A stretch of DNA of 64,000 bases from Proteobacteria bacterium SG_bin9 (GCA_002083525.1 LWDM01000079.1:1-64000), one strand, 5' to 3'. Counted from the first letter of the stretch, positions 16,314 to 24,545 are shown. The notes: generated by a model not told the origin, from the sequence alone. Numbers and translations: made by a program.

Positions 16314-17633
16314 TTACACGACCACGTCCGCCGCCACGCCGAAATGCTCGACGATGAGCGCCGTCAGCGCCGCCTCGTAGGCGCGGCTGTCGACATAGCC
16401 GACGTGACGCTCGGAGCCGATCCGCTGCGTGCCGTTCGACATGTCCGGTTCGCCGCCGGACGCGATAGCTGTATCGAGCGAGGCTGCAGCCGGATTGCCC
16501 TGGAGCAATGCCTCGATGTGCCTGGCGATGAGTTCAGCGCCGAGATCGAACAGGCGATAGACGGAGGAATTGGTTTCAAGGAAGCCTATTCCGTAGAGCG
16601 CCGGCTGCGTCCGGTGAAACAGCCGCATCCATAAATTCGGGCGATTGCCGCCGTCATAGGCGAACGTGTCCTTTGCGAGATACGGCACACTCGCCCTGTA
16701 GCCGGTCGCCAGAATGATCTCCTCGATCGGCTCGCGCGTGCCGTCGGTGTAGACGACGGCCCCCTGCTCCAGCCGCGCGATGCCGCGCCGCGGACGAATG
16801 CGGCCGTGCCCCATGTGATGCAGCACCTCCGAGTTCATGATCGGATGCGCAGCGAATGGCGGATGATCCGGCGTCTGCAATCCGTACGACTCCGGCGCGC
16901 CGACGAGCAGCTTCAGCAGCGATGCGACATCCGGCGGATGCACCCAGTCCGGCAATCCGTCGCGGCGGCGGAAGAAGACGTCGGTGGGATGGCCTGCGAT
17001 GAACTTCGGCACGAACCAATAGCCGCGCCGCATGGACAGCGACACCGACCCGGCTGTGCGCGCGACGTCGCAAGCGATATCGACGCCGGAGTTTCCGGCG
17101 CCGACGACAAGGACACGCTTGCCGGTCACTTCGTCGGCCGACCGATACGTCACCGAATGACGGATCGTGCCGCCGAACGTCTGGGCGCCCGGGAGTTCAG
17201 GCACCACCGGATCCCAGAGCGTTCCCGACGCGCAGACGAGCGCAGCAAACTCACGCACGCGGCCGCCGGCGCGCACGCGCCATGCGGTGCCGGTCCACTC
17301 CGCATGCTCGACGGGTGTCGACAAGCGGATGTGCGGCATCAGCTGTTCCGCCTCGGCAAAGTGCTGAAGATAAGTCAGCACCTCCGCATGACTGGGATAC
17401 GTCGCGGCGCTGGACGGAAACGGGTGGCCGCGGAACGTCGACGTCGGCGCATCGCGCGACGAGATGAAATGCGCGCTGTTGTACACGGGCGAGCCGGCGA
17501 ATGCCGGATTCCATATCCCGCCGACGCCCGGATTTCTGTCGAACACCTCGAACGCGAGATCCGTTCGCTTCAGCGCTCGCGCCATCGCAAGACCCGCCGG
17601 ACCCGCGCCGACGACACACACCGCTTCATTCAT
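16314..17633 (-). CDS. Flavin-containing monooxygenase
   Basis: This 439-residue class B flavoprotein monooxygenase oxygenates nucleophilic heteroatoms or, in some relatives, ketones (Baeyer-Villiger type). FAD binding is at GAGPAG (residues 9-14) and NADPH binding at GAGNSG (about 177-182). The fingerprint FxGxxxHxxxY is present as FGGTIRHSVTY; its terminal tyrosine fits FMO rather than type I Baeyer-Villiger enzymes. A late ATGY motif (ILATGYRASVP) is also typical. It has its own upstream region holding the second copy of the motif found before the tautomerase gene. The neighbours suggest it oxygenates the substrate of a short degradation pathway. Confidence 0.88.
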   Translation of the reverse strand: MNEAVCVVGAGPAGLAMARALKRTDLAFEVFDRNPGVGGIWNPAFAGSPVYNSAHFISSRDAPTSTFRGHPFPSSAATYPSHAEVLTYLQHFAEAEQLMPHIRLSTPVEHAEWTGTAWRVRAGGRVREFAALVCASGTLWDPVVPELPGAQTFGGTIRHSVTYRSADEVTGKRVLVVGAGNSGVDIACDVARTAGSVSLSMRRGYWFVPKFIAGHPTDVFFRRRDGLPDWVHPPDVASLLKLLVGAPESYGLQTPDHPPFAAHPIMNSEVLHHMGHGRIRPRRGIARLEQGAVVYTDGTREPIEEIILATGYRASVPYLAKDTFAYDGGNRPNLWMRLFHRTQPALYGIGFLETNSSVYRLFDLGAELIARHIEALLQGNPAAASLDTAIASGGEPDMSNGTQRIGSERHVGYVDSRAYEAALTALIVEHFGVAADVVV

Positions 17634-17689
17634 CGCATCAACCTCTCAAGCCGAGGCCGATGCTTGCCCGAACGGGCGCGTGTCACGCC

Positions 17690-17726
17690 AGTGTCAGTTT
17701 CGACATTGTTCGCGGATTTTATGACA
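17690..17726. promoter_or_regulatory. Operator-like motif, copy 2 (upstream of flavin monooxygenase)
   Basis: It consists of AGTGTCA, 5 bases, the identical 14-mer GACATTGTTCGCGG, 7 bases and GACA. It is in the same orientation and at nearly the same distance (57 against 60 bases) from its minus-strand gene as copy 1. It lies between the MFS stop (17750) and the monooxygenase start (17633), so it serves the monooxygenase. Conservation outside the motif is absent, which argues for a selected binding site rather than a duplicated segment. Confidence 0.65.
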
Positions 17727-17749
17727 GCGCACGAAACGCGCAGCCGAGA

Positions 17750-18970
17750 TCACGCCGCCGCGGGCACCGGCTGGGGCGGCTTCCGGAACGGCTTGAACGT
17801 CATCGCCATCAGGAATGCGCCCATGCCGACCGCGGCGGAACCGATGTAGAGCCACGCGTAGCTTGCGAAGGTGTCGTAGATCAATCCGCCCGCCACCGGC
17901 CCCGCCGCCATGCCGAGGCTGCTCCCCATCGCGACGCCGCCGACGATCGTCCCCATGATATGCATCGGGAAGTTCTCGCGCACGAGCACCGAGTAGAGCG
18001 GCATGGTGCCGGCGTAAATGAAGCCGAATATCGCCGCGACCGCGTAGAACCCGGCAAGCTGGCTCACCGCTATGAAGCCGAGCGCACCGATCGCCTGAAC
18101 GAGAAGGCCCACGACCAGCACGTTCTTGGCGCCGTACCGGTCGCCGAGCAGGCCGAACGCGAGCCGCCCGCCCATGCCGGCCAATCCTTCGACGCTGTAG
18201 ATCGACACGGCCGCGATCAGCGGAATGCCGCAGGTCACCGCATAACTCACGGTGTGAAAGATCGGGCCCGAATGGGTGGCGCAGCAGAAGAAATTCGTCA
18301 GCAGCAGAATGATGAACTGCGGCGAGCGCAGCGCCTCCCCGACCGACATGCCGTTGCCACCTGCTGCGGCCCCGCCCTGCGCCATCATCTCGAGCGCCGG
18401 CGCGCGGCGGATCAAAAACGACACGGGGATCATCACCACCGCGACGAGCAGCGCGATGACCTGCATCGACGTGCGCCAGTCGTATTGCGTGACCAGCCAC
18501 GCCGAGAGCGGCGACATGACGATCGGCGCCATGCCCATGCCAACCGACACCAGCGACACCGCAAGGCTGCGATGGGTATCGAACCAGTTGGTCACGCACG
18601 CCATCAACGGCGCGAAGATCGCCGCCGTCGCGCCGCCGGCGAGAATCCCGAAGATCAGTTGAAACTGCAGAAGCGACGTGGTGCGGCTCGCGAGCGCGAT
18701 GCTGATGGCGATCACGATCGAGCCGGTCAGCACCACGGGACGCGGGCCAAACTTGTCCGACAGCGCGCCCCAGGCGAAGCTCGCGAACGCCATGGTCAGG
18801 AATGCGATCGTCATCGCGCTCGACACGCCGGTCACCGACCAGCCGGTGTCCTTGGCGATCGGTTGCAGGAACACCGGCAGCGAGAACATGGCGCCGATGG
18901 CGACGCAGCCGAGCACGCCGCCCGCGGCAACGATGACCCAGCGATAATGCCTGTCAGCAAGACCCATCAT
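17750..18970 (-). CDS. MFS transporter, OFA/monocarboxylate-like
   Basis: This is a 406-residue major facilitator with 12 predicted helices. The loop 2-3 motif appears as WGALSDKFGPRPVVLTG, and the second half carries GGRLAFGLLGDRYGAKNVLV. The overall pattern resembles oxalate/formate antiporter-like and monocarboxylate carriers. The start ATG pair at 18970/18967 follows GGAGG. It is upstream of the flavin monooxygenase on the same strand with a 116-base spacer, so it may feed or export the substrate or product of that enzyme. The substrate is unknown. Confidence 0.85.
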   Translation of the reverse strand: MMGLADRHYRWVIVAAGGVLGCVAIGAMFSLPVFLQPIAKDTGWSVTGVSSAMTIAFLTMAFASFAWGALSDKFGPRPVVLTGSIVIAISIALASRTTSLLQFQLIFGILAGGATAAIFAPLMACVTNWFDTHRSLAVSLVSVGMGMAPIVMSPLSAWLVTQYDWRTSMQVIALLVAVVMIPVSFLIRRAPALEMMAQGGAAAGGNGMSVGEALRSPQFIILLLTNFFCCATHSGPIFHTVSYAVTCGIPLIAAVSIYSVEGLAGMGGRLAFGLLGDRYGAKNVLVVGLLVQAIGALGFIAVSQLAGFYAVAAIFGFIYAGTMPLYSVLVRENFPMHIMGTIVGGVAMGSSLGMAAGPVAGGLIYDTFASYAWLYIGSAAVGMGAFLMAMTFKPFRKPPQPVPAAA

Positions 18971-19018
18971 GAACCGCCTCCGTTGTTTTTGGTTTTGTCG
19001 TGACGCTCACGCGGTTCC

Positions 19019-19435
19019 TTACGCGCCTGGCATCTTGTCGAACGTCATCAGCGCCGGATCGAGTGTGTCCCACGCATGTCCACGGGCGTGATACGTTACG
19101 ACCTGCGGCCGGAAACGTGCGGGGTCGTCGAGGCTCGCGGCGTGAATGGTGAAGAGTTCAGGCCGCTCCGAGAACGTCATGTAGACCGGCGACCCGCACC
19201 GCGGGCAAAATCGGCGTGTTTTGACGTTGCCGTTGTCAGCAACGAAGTCCCACCGCGACACCTGGCCCGTGACGGTCACCGCGTCCTTGCTCGGAAACGT
19301 CATGTACGAGCCGTGCCCGGTGCCGCTTTTGTGCTGGCAGTCGCGGCACTGACAGTGGTTCTGAAACAGCGGCTGATCCGCAACCTCATAGCGGATCGCG
19401 CCGCACGCACAGCCGCCGGTGTATGACTTACTCAT
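19019..19435 (-). CDS. GFA/CENP-V family zinc protein
   Basis: This is a 138-residue protein of the glutathione-dependent formaldehyde-activating (GFA)/CENP-V fold. Zinc ligands are visible as CACGAIRY (residues 9-11), CQCRDCQ (28-33) and RFCPRCGSPVY (77-80), which make up the two Zn sites of Gfa. Many members are not true formaldehyde enzymes and act as general glutathione-adduct or S-hydroxymethyl handling proteins. It is the last gene of a three-gene run behind an ArsR regulator, 11 bases after the SRPBCC gene. Confidence 0.87.
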   Translation of the reverse strand: MSKSYTGGCACGAIRYEVADQPLFQNHCQCRDCQHKSGTGHGSYMTFPSKDAVTVTGQVSRWDFVADNGNVKTRRFCPRCGSPVYMTFSERPELFTIHAASLDDPARFRPQVVTYHARGHAWDTLDPALMTFDKMPGA

Positions 19436-19446
19436 CCCGTATGTCC

Positions 19447-19914
19447 TTACGCCTGCTCGCCCGCGATCACGCCGATCACCGTCACGACCTGCGTCCAGCC
19501 GCCGCTCATATTCTTGTGCGCGAGTTCGTTGCGCGGGAAGACGAAGCCCGCATGGACGAGGCGAAGGCGCGTGCCGTTCGCAACGCGCGAGAGCGTGAAC
19601 GTCACCACCGTGTCGAGCTCGGCGCCGTATCCGGCATTGCTGATGTGGCCGCTGCGCCAGCTGTAGACGAGCCGCTCGTGAGGGATCACATCGAGCACCT
19701 CGCAATGAATGATGCCGTCCCACTGGCCGGCCGGCGTCGTCTGATAGGTGAAGCGTGTACCTTGCACCGGCGCGAAGCCGGTCATCGGCATCTTCAGCCA
19801 GCGCGCCATCAGCTCCCGCGTCGTCAGCGCTTTCCAGATCTTCTCCGGCGCGTGCGGGAACACGTCGTCGACGACGATCTGGCGCGTGGTGGATTTCAGC
19901 GCGGCCTCGGTCAT
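19447..19914 (-). CDS. SRPBCC (AHSA1-like) domain protein
   Basis: This is a 155-residue START-like/AHSA1 protein with a hydrophobic ligand cavity. The opening motif VDDVFPHAPEKIWKALTTRELMARW and the closing GGWTQVVTVIG are standard for ArsR-linked AHSA1 proteins. Its start codon overlaps the ArsR stop (ATGA, 4 bases), which implies translational coupling. ArsR-AHSA1 pairs are widespread in actinobacteria and alphaproteobacteria, but their ligand is not known. Confidence 0.88.
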   Translation of the reverse strand: MTEAALKSTTRQIVVDDVFPHAPEKIWKALTTRELMARWLKMPMTGFAPVQGTRFTYQTTPAGQWDGIIHCEVLDVIPHERLVYSWRSGHISNAGYGAELDTVVTFTLSRVANGTRLRLVHAGFVFPRNELAHKNMSGGWTQVVTVIGVIAGEQA

Positions 19915-20243
19915 GGATCGATCTCCTCAAGCAACTTGCGCAGGTTCTCGAGCCGCTCGCTCCAGAACGTGGCGTAGTGGTTCATCCAGTCGGCCAGCGG
20001 CGCGAGACCGCCGGGCTGCGCACGGTAATAGACGTGGCGTCCTTCCGGCCGCTCGACGACGAGGCCAGCCTGCTTCAGCGATTTCAGATGTTGCGAAATG
20101 GCGCCCTGCGTGACGCCGCTGCCTTCCGTGAGTTCGCGCACGGTGATCTCGTCGGACCGCGCGATGCGCTCGTAGACCGCACGGCGCGTCGGATCGGCGA
20201 GCGTGCGCATCACAGCGTTGATGGGAGCGGCTTCAGTGTTCAT
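19911..20243 (-). CDS. ArsR-family transcriptional repressor
   Basis: This 110-residue winged-helix ArsR/SmtB protein has the recognition helix in VTQGAISQHLKSLKQAGLV and the wing in RPEGRHVYYRA. No CxC or other metal-binding cysteines are present, so it is not a metal sensor of the ArsR or CadC type. It is the first gene of the ArsR-SRPBCC-GFA operon. CTAAT/ATTAG repeats directly upstream (around 20254-20285) are the probable operator, giving autoregulation. Confidence 0.9.
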   Translation of the reverse strand: MNTEAAPINAVMRTLADPTRRAVYERIARSDEITVRELTEGSGVTQGAISQHLKSLKQAGLVVERPEGRHVYYRAQPGGLAPLADWMNHYATFWSERLENLRKLLEEIDP

Positions 20244-20253
20244 GCGGACGATT

Positions 20254-20285
20254 TAGTATCCGCTAATGCATTAGTCAAGGCTAAT
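20254..20285 (-). promoter_or_regulatory. CTAAT/ATTAG repeats, probable ArsR operator
   Basis: A perfect 12-base palindrome CTAATGCATTAG lies at 20263-20274. It overlaps a second inverted repeat, TTAG-TCAAGG-CTAA, and another TTAG lies 9 bases to its left. The cluster ends within 45 bases of the arsR start and covers the likely promoter. It is also just upstream of the divergent membrane-protein gene. Confidence 0.65.
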
Positions 20286-20385
20286 ATATGTGCGATTTCA
20301 CAAGATTGCGGGCCGTCTTGTTCCCCTGCACGGGCAACCACTACATCGTGAAGCGCATTTCGCGATCGTCGGCGGAGACCGGCAG

Positions 20386-21246
20386 GTGAAGAACTGGAAC
20401 GTCGTCAATATCACCGCATCGATTGCCTGGATCATCGCAGCGCTGGTGTCGGCGAACGCAGGACTTGCCGCCATCACCGCCGCGCTGAACTCACAGATGA
20501 ACAGCGCGTCCGGCTTTGCGATGGGCGCAGCCTTCGCCACTGTCGCCCTCTTCGCCCTCTGGCAGGCATTGAGGCAGAAGCTCCGGGCGCCTTCGCCTGC
20601 GCAAGCAACGCCCCTGTGGCCCGCACCGGCGGCAGACGCAGCTCTGCACCCAGCACCGCCGATGCGCACTCTTTCCGTCGATGAAGCACTCGCAGCACTC
20701 CAAGCGGCGGGCGTGCTGCGCCCGCACGAGATCGATGCCGGCGAGTTGGCTGCCGTTCTCGCCGGCGAAGGCGTCTCGGACGACGGCAGCGCCGACTCTT
20801 ACGACATCGCGCACGCGCTGGCGGCGCTCGCCGAGCGCCGCACGACCCCGCTCAGCCGTGTTGCGGTTTTTCACGATCAGGTCGAGATGGATGAAACAGC
20901 GCTGAGCGCCATCGTGCATGCATTCGCGCGCCTGTCCGTCGCCGAGGTCGCGCAGCTTCAGTTCCGGTTCGGAACGGGCAAGCCGCGCGCGGCTCACGTG
21001 TCGTTCACGTCGGCGGGACGCCGATGCGACCTCGATTTCACCTTCCACGCCAAGAATCTGCCCGGCGATTTCTTCGGCCCGCTCGCTCGCTTCTTTCAGC
21101 AAGCCGACCACGGGCCTCCGTTTGCCCTCGGCGGATTCGACAATCTCGTCCTCTTGACCCGGATGACGGACGAACAGCTCGAAACACTGAACGCAACCCT
21201 CGATCCCGGCATGACATGGTTCGAGCCGCTTGCGCCCGGCGCTTGA
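20386..21246 (+). CDS. Membrane-anchored protein of unknown function
   Basis: The family is not recognised. From GTG 20386, which has GGAG 8 bases upstream, the product is 286 residues; an upstream ATG at 20290 would add 32 residues but lacks a ribosome binding site. Two hydrophobic segments (ITASIAWIIAALVSANAGLAA and GFAMGAAFATVALFALW) are followed by a proline- and alanine-rich linker and a soluble domain. The soluble part has LSVDEALAALQAAGVLRPHEID and a second half with hydrophobic beta-like segments. It precedes the ECF41 unit but is separated from it by a clear promoter. Confidence 0.65.
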   Translation: MKNWNVVNITASIAWIIAALVSANAGLAAITAALNSQMNSASGFAMGAAFATVALFALWQALRQKLRAPSPAQATPLWPAPAADAALHPAPPMRTLSVDEALAALQAAGVLRPHEIDAGELAAVLAGEGVSDDGSADSYDIAHALAALAERRTTPLSRVAVFHDQVEMDETALSAIVHAFARLSVAEVAQLQFRFGTGKPRAAHVSFTSAGRRCDLDFTFHAKNLPGDFFGPLARFFQQADHGPPFALGGFDNLVLLTRMTDEQLETLNATLDPGMTWFEPLAPGA

Positions 21247-21312
21247 GCCGGTCCGCTTCTAACCATTTGTCAGATCACGACATTTCCATCCCATAAAAAT
21301 ATCGTCGTCCGA

Positions 21313-21339
21313 TGTCACTCGGCGCGGGACTACCTCGTC
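21313..21339 (+). promoter_or_regulatory. ECF41-type promoter of the AhpD-like gene
   Basis: TGTCACT (21313-21319) is followed by a 16-base spacer and CGTC (21336-21339). The published ECF41 target consensus is TGTCACA at -35 and CGTC at -10 with about 16 bases between, so this differs at one base. It lies 38 bases upstream of the AhpD-like gene that is co-transcribed with the ECF41 factor. Confidence 0.8.
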
Positions 21340-21376
21340 ATGGCGGTATCGAAACCCTGATACAAGGACGACAATC

Positions 21377-21841
21377 ATGACCCAGCGCGTGAAGAACTAT
21401 TACAAGCTCGCCCAACAGCCGATCCAGGCCATGACGGCGCTCGAAGCCAGCATCAAGGCCTCCGGCCTCGAACAATCGATCATCGAGTTCGTGAAAATGC
21501 GCGCGTCGCAGATCAACGGCTGCGCTTACTGCATCCACATGCACGCCACCGACATGCGCAAGCACGGCGAAAGCGAGATGCGCATCTATATGCTGAACGC
21601 CTGGCGCGAGTCCTCGCTCTATACGCCCCGCGAGCGAGCGGCGCTGGCCTGGACCGAAGCGCTGACGCTTCTCCCGCAGACCGGCGCACCGGATGCGGAC
21701 TACGAATTGATCAAGGCCGAGTTCTCAGAAGCCGAACAGGTGAACCTGACGCTCGCGATCGGCGCGATCAATGCATGGAACCGGCTCGCCGTCGGCATGC
21801 GCGCTGAACATCCCGTGGACAAGGCACGTGACGCAGCCTGA
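21377..21841 (+). CDS. AhpD/carboxymuconolactone decarboxylase-like protein (ECF41 partner)
   Basis: This is a 154-residue all-helical CMD/AhpD family protein. The redox motif is CAYC at residues 49-52 with H56 and a glutamate upstream, the AhpD-type arrangement for a thiol peroxidase or disulfide reductase. Genes of this kind are the standard, and often the only, target of ECF41 sigma factors. Here the gene has an ECF41-type promoter at 21313-21339 and overlaps the sigma gene by 14 bases. Confidence 0.9.
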   Translation: MTQRVKNYYKLAQQPIQAMTALEASIKASGLEQSIIEFVKMRASQINGCAYCIHMHATDMRKHGESEMRIYMLNAWRESSLYTPRERAALAWTEALTLLPQTGAPDADYELIKAEFSEAEQVNLTLAIGAINAWNRLAVGMRAEHPVDKARDAA

Positions 21842-22718
21842 TGCAACCGACGTCTTCGAGGCGCAACGGCCGCGGCTGCTGCGTCTCGCCTACCGCATGC
21901 TCGGCTCGATGACCGAGGCGGAAGACATCGTGCAGGAGGCGTGGCTGCGCTGGCAGCGCGCCGACACCGATGACGTGCGCGAGCCTTCGCACTATCTCAG
22001 CCGCACGGTCACCCGCCTCTGTCTCGATACGATCAAATCCGCCCGCGCGCGGCGCGAAACCTATGTCGGCTCATGGCTGCCCGAGCCGATTGTCGAGCCG
22101 GAGGATGACGAGATGCGCGCCGACGAACTGACACTCTCATTGATGCTGGCGCTGGAGCGCCTGTCGCCGCTCGAACGCGCCGCCTTCCTGCTGCACGACG
22201 TGTTCGGTGAACCGCTCGATACTATCGCCACCACGCTTGACCGCGATGCGGCCGCCGTGCGGCAACTCGCGGTGCGCGCCCGCAAGCATGTGCGCGACGG
22301 CAAACCACGCTACAAGGTCGCGCGCGAGGAAGGCGACCGCATTGCCAAGGCGTTCTTCGCCGCGTCATCTACCGGCAACGTCGAAGCGTTGCGCACGATG
22401 CTGGCCGAGAATGTCGTGCTGCAATCGGACGGCGGCGGCAAGGTGCTCGCCTTCATCAACCCGGTCGTCGGCCTCTCGAAGATCCTGCGCATGTTCGAGG
22501 GTCTTTATCGCAAGTATGCTCACCAGCCGGCCGAGATGATCCGCCCGGTATGGATCGACGGTCTCCCCGGCTACATCAGCCGCGACCGCGGCGGCGTGCT
22601 GCAAACCACCGCGCTCGAAATCGAGGACGGCCGCATCACCGCGATCTACATCACCCGCAATCCCGACAAGCTCGGCCACATCGCCGAGATGGTGACAGGC
22701 AGCGGCAACGTACAGTAG
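21828..22718 (+). CDS. ECF41-family sigma factor with SnoaL-like C-terminal domain
   Basis: This is a 296-residue extracytoplasmic-function sigma factor (sigma-J-like). Region 2 includes YRMLGSMTEAEDIVQEAWLRW and region 4 ends near residue 160. A SnoaL-like domain follows, with the ECF41 hallmarks DGGGK at 201-205 and NPDKL at 278-282. In studied ECF41 proteins this C-terminal part acts as a built-in activator and inhibitor in place of a separate anti-sigma factor. The start is GTG 21828 with AAGG 5 bases upstream, overlapping the AhpD-like gene. Autoregulation through the 21313 promoter is expected. Confidence 0.92.
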   Translation: MTQPDATDVFEAQRPRLLRLAYRMLGSMTEAEDIVQEAWLRWQRADTDDVREPSHYLSRTVTRLCLDTIKSARARRETYVGSWLPEPIVEPEDDEMRADELTLSLMLALERLSPLERAAFLLHDVFGEPLDTIATTLDRDAAAVRQLAVRARKHVRDGKPRYKVAREEGDRIAKAFFAASSTGNVEALRTMLAENVVLQSDGGGKVLAFINPVVGLSKILRMFEGLYRKYAHQPAEMIRPVWIDGLPGYISRDRGGVLQTTALEIEDGRITAIYITRNPDKLGHIAEMVTGSGNVQ

Positions 22719-22832
22719 CCGCCAGCCTAAGCCCGGACGGCGGCCCACATCTCAAAATACAGCCGCGACCGGAATTCTCATGCTAGATGAATCGTCGGAC
22801 ACGGCGGCGATGCGTCGGGCAGAGTGGCGACA

Positions 22833-23444
22833 ATGGTAAAGCAGGCGGAGCGGAGTGCGGCAACGACGGGGGCTATCCTGCTCGCGGCCAAGACCCTGTT
22901 CCGCAAGCACGGCTACGAGGCGATCACCATCGACCACATCGCCGACGAGGCCGGCTGCAAGAAAGGCGCGGTCTATCACCACTTCGAGTCCAAGCAGGCG
23001 ATCTTCGAGCGCGTGGTAGACGATCTGCAGGCGGCGATCGCTGCGGAACTGATGCGCCCGGACAAACGCGTGTCATCCGTTCCGCCGGCGCGGCAGATGG
23101 CGCAAAGCTTTCAGGCTTACGTGAAGAGCTCCAATCATCCGGACAACCGGCAAATTCTTCTGATCGACGGCCCGATGGTGCTGGGCTGGAAGCGCTGGCG
23201 CGAAATCGACGACCGGCATTTTGCCGGCATGGTCCGCACCGGCCTGTCGCGCCTGATGAAAGACGCTCCATCCGCGACGATCGAGGCCGCCACACGCCTG
23301 ACGCTCGGTGCGATCATGGAGGCGTCGATCGCCTGCGCGCTCACACCGCGACCGGCCGAAGCGGCCTCCAGATATCTGGGGCCGTTCGAGCTGATGCTGT
23401 CCGGATTTGCCTCGCAGGCGAAGGCCGGAGCGAAGTCAGGTTAA
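22833..23444 (+). CDS. TetR-family transcriptional regulator
   Basis: This 203-residue TetR protein has the helix-turn-helix at residues 15-60 (ITIDHIADEAGCKKGAVYHHFESKQAIFE). The C-terminal ligand domain is of the type found in regulators with no predicted ligand. ATG 22833 is preferred; GTG 22824 would add three residues. The gene is convergent with a SnoaL-like gene and overlaps it by 9 bases. Two palindromes upstream of that gene are its probable operators. Confidence 0.88.
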   Translation: MVKQAERSAATTGAILLAAKTLFRKHGYEAITIDHIADEAGCKKGAVYHHFESKQAIFERVVDDLQAAIAAELMRPDKRVSSVPPARQMAQSFQAYVKSSNHPDNRQILLIDGPMVLGWKRWREIDDRHFAGMVRTGLSRLMKDAPSATIEAATRLTLGAIMEASIACALTPRPAEAASRYLGPFELMLSGFASQAKAGAKSG

Positions 23445-23876
23445 TCCTGCGCGCTCAAGCGCCGCGCGGCGGGCGATGCCGTCGACGTACACGTCCTTGC
23501 GCGTCACCTCGCCCGCCTCGTTGACGTCGACAATGTCGAGCATCGGCACGCTGGCGGTGAACGGCTGGCGGTTGCAGTCCTTCATCTCGATCAGCATGTT
23601 GTACTCGAACACCCAATGCCGGTCGCCGAACATCACGCGCTGGATGTCCCAGCCGAACTTGCCATACTGCGCGAACAGCCCGGCATAGTGCTTGCGCAAC
23701 GTCTCGCGCCCTTGGATGCGCGCCGATCCGTCCTGCAGCCAGAACGTCGATTCGGACGAATGCAGCGCGGCGATGGCGTCCGGGTCGGCCGCCTCCCACG
23801 CATGATGGTAGCGGTCGAACAGCGCGCGGATATCCAGTTGCTTGTTGGCTTTCTTGGCGGTCGCGGCAGTGGCCAT
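23436..23876 (-). CDS. NTF2/SnoaL-like domain protein
   Basis: This is a 146-residue protein of the NTF2-like superfamily, with the helix-first pattern LFDRYHHAWEAADPDAIAALHSSESTFWL followed by IQGRETLRKHYAGLFAQ. Such proteins are small isomerases, dehydratases or ligand binders, and the activity cannot be assigned. The short alanine- and lysine-rich N-terminus (ATAATAKKANKQ) is disordered-like. Its upstream region carries two 13-base palindromes, probable binding sites of the adjacent TetR regulator. Confidence 0.78.
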   Translation of the reverse strand: MATAATAKKANKQLDIRALFDRYHHAWEAADPDAIAALHSSESTFWLQDGSARIQGRETLRKHYAGLFAQYGKFGWDIQRVMFGDRHWVFEYNMLIEMKDCNRQPFTASVPMLDIVDVNEAGEVTRKDVYVDGIARRAALERAGLT

Positions 23877-23913
23877 GAACTTCCTCCCTGAAAAATCGCT
23901 GGCAAGAATTTAC

Positions 23914-23947
23914 AGACTTGCAGTCTTAAAATACAGACTTCAAGTCT
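23914..23947 (-). promoter_or_regulatory. Two palindromic operators, 21 bases centre to centre
   Basis: AGACTTGCAGTCT (23914-23926; arms AGACT and AGTCT) and AGACTTCAAGTCT (23935-23947; a perfect palindrome around a central C) are spaced two helical turns apart. They lie 38-71 bases upstream of the SnoaL-like gene, so they cover its promoter. TetR dimers bind this kind of site, and the TetR gene is the neighbour on the other side. Confidence 0.75.
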
Positions 23948-24005
23948 CTTTTCAAGCCAATTCACACCTCTCGCGTTTTCGCTGCAATTTGGATGTAGCG
24001 ACCGG

Positions 24006-24545
24006 ATGGAACTCCTTTTGCGCGGTCCAGAGATGACGATGGCGGTCTACACATTCGAGGTCGGCGAGGATCAGGAATGGATCTTTCCCGCGGACGAGAG
24101 CGACTACGAGCGCTTCTACGCACTGGACGGCTCGGTCATCGCCGACTGGCGGCCCCCGACCATGAGAATTGACCGCGAGGCGAAGACCTATTCGGACCTC
24201 CCCTGGCTCGGCGAACATCTGATCTTTCTGAAGAAGCCGGCCGCCGAAATTCTACGCCCTGTCCTTCTGCAATACGGACAACTCCTGCCCGTTCACGGCG
24301 AAGAGGTCTGGCTGTTCAACGCGACAACGGTGATCGACGCGCTCGATCATGAACGCTCGCAAATCGTGACCTTCGACGACGGGGGTATCCTGGCGATCGA
24401 GCGCCACGTCTTTCATCACGACAGGATCGGAAACGCGGAGATGTTCAAGTTGCCGATGAGGGCCTCGGCGATCTACGTCACCGGTCCATTCGTCGAACGG
24501 GTCCGGCGCGCCGGACTTCGCGGCGTTTCGTTCAGAGCCTTATAA
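24006..24545 (+). CDS. Imm11-like (DUF1629) protein, orphan immunity-type
   Basis: This is a 179-residue protein resembling the Imm11 (formerly DUF1629) family, found as immunity proteins of contact-dependent and polymorphic toxins. The family-like blocks are LPWLGEHLIFLKKPAAEIL, VWLFNATTVIDALDHERS, and the closing block MFKLPMRASAIYVTGPF ending in a GVSF-like strand. A second start at ATG 24033 is possible, since no ribosome binding site decides it. No toxin gene with a matching delivery domain is nearby, so the immunity role is inferred from the family. The gene is followed by a convergent hydrolase. Confidence 0.75.
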   Translation: MELLLRGPEMTMAVYTFEVGEDQEWIFPADESDYERFYALDGSVIADWRPPTMRIDREAKTYSDLPWLGEHLIFLKKPAAEILRPVLLQYGQLLPVHGEEVWLFNATTVIDALDHERSQIVTFDDGGILAIERHVFHHDRIGNAEMFKLPMRASAIYVTGPFVERVRRAGLRGVSFRAL

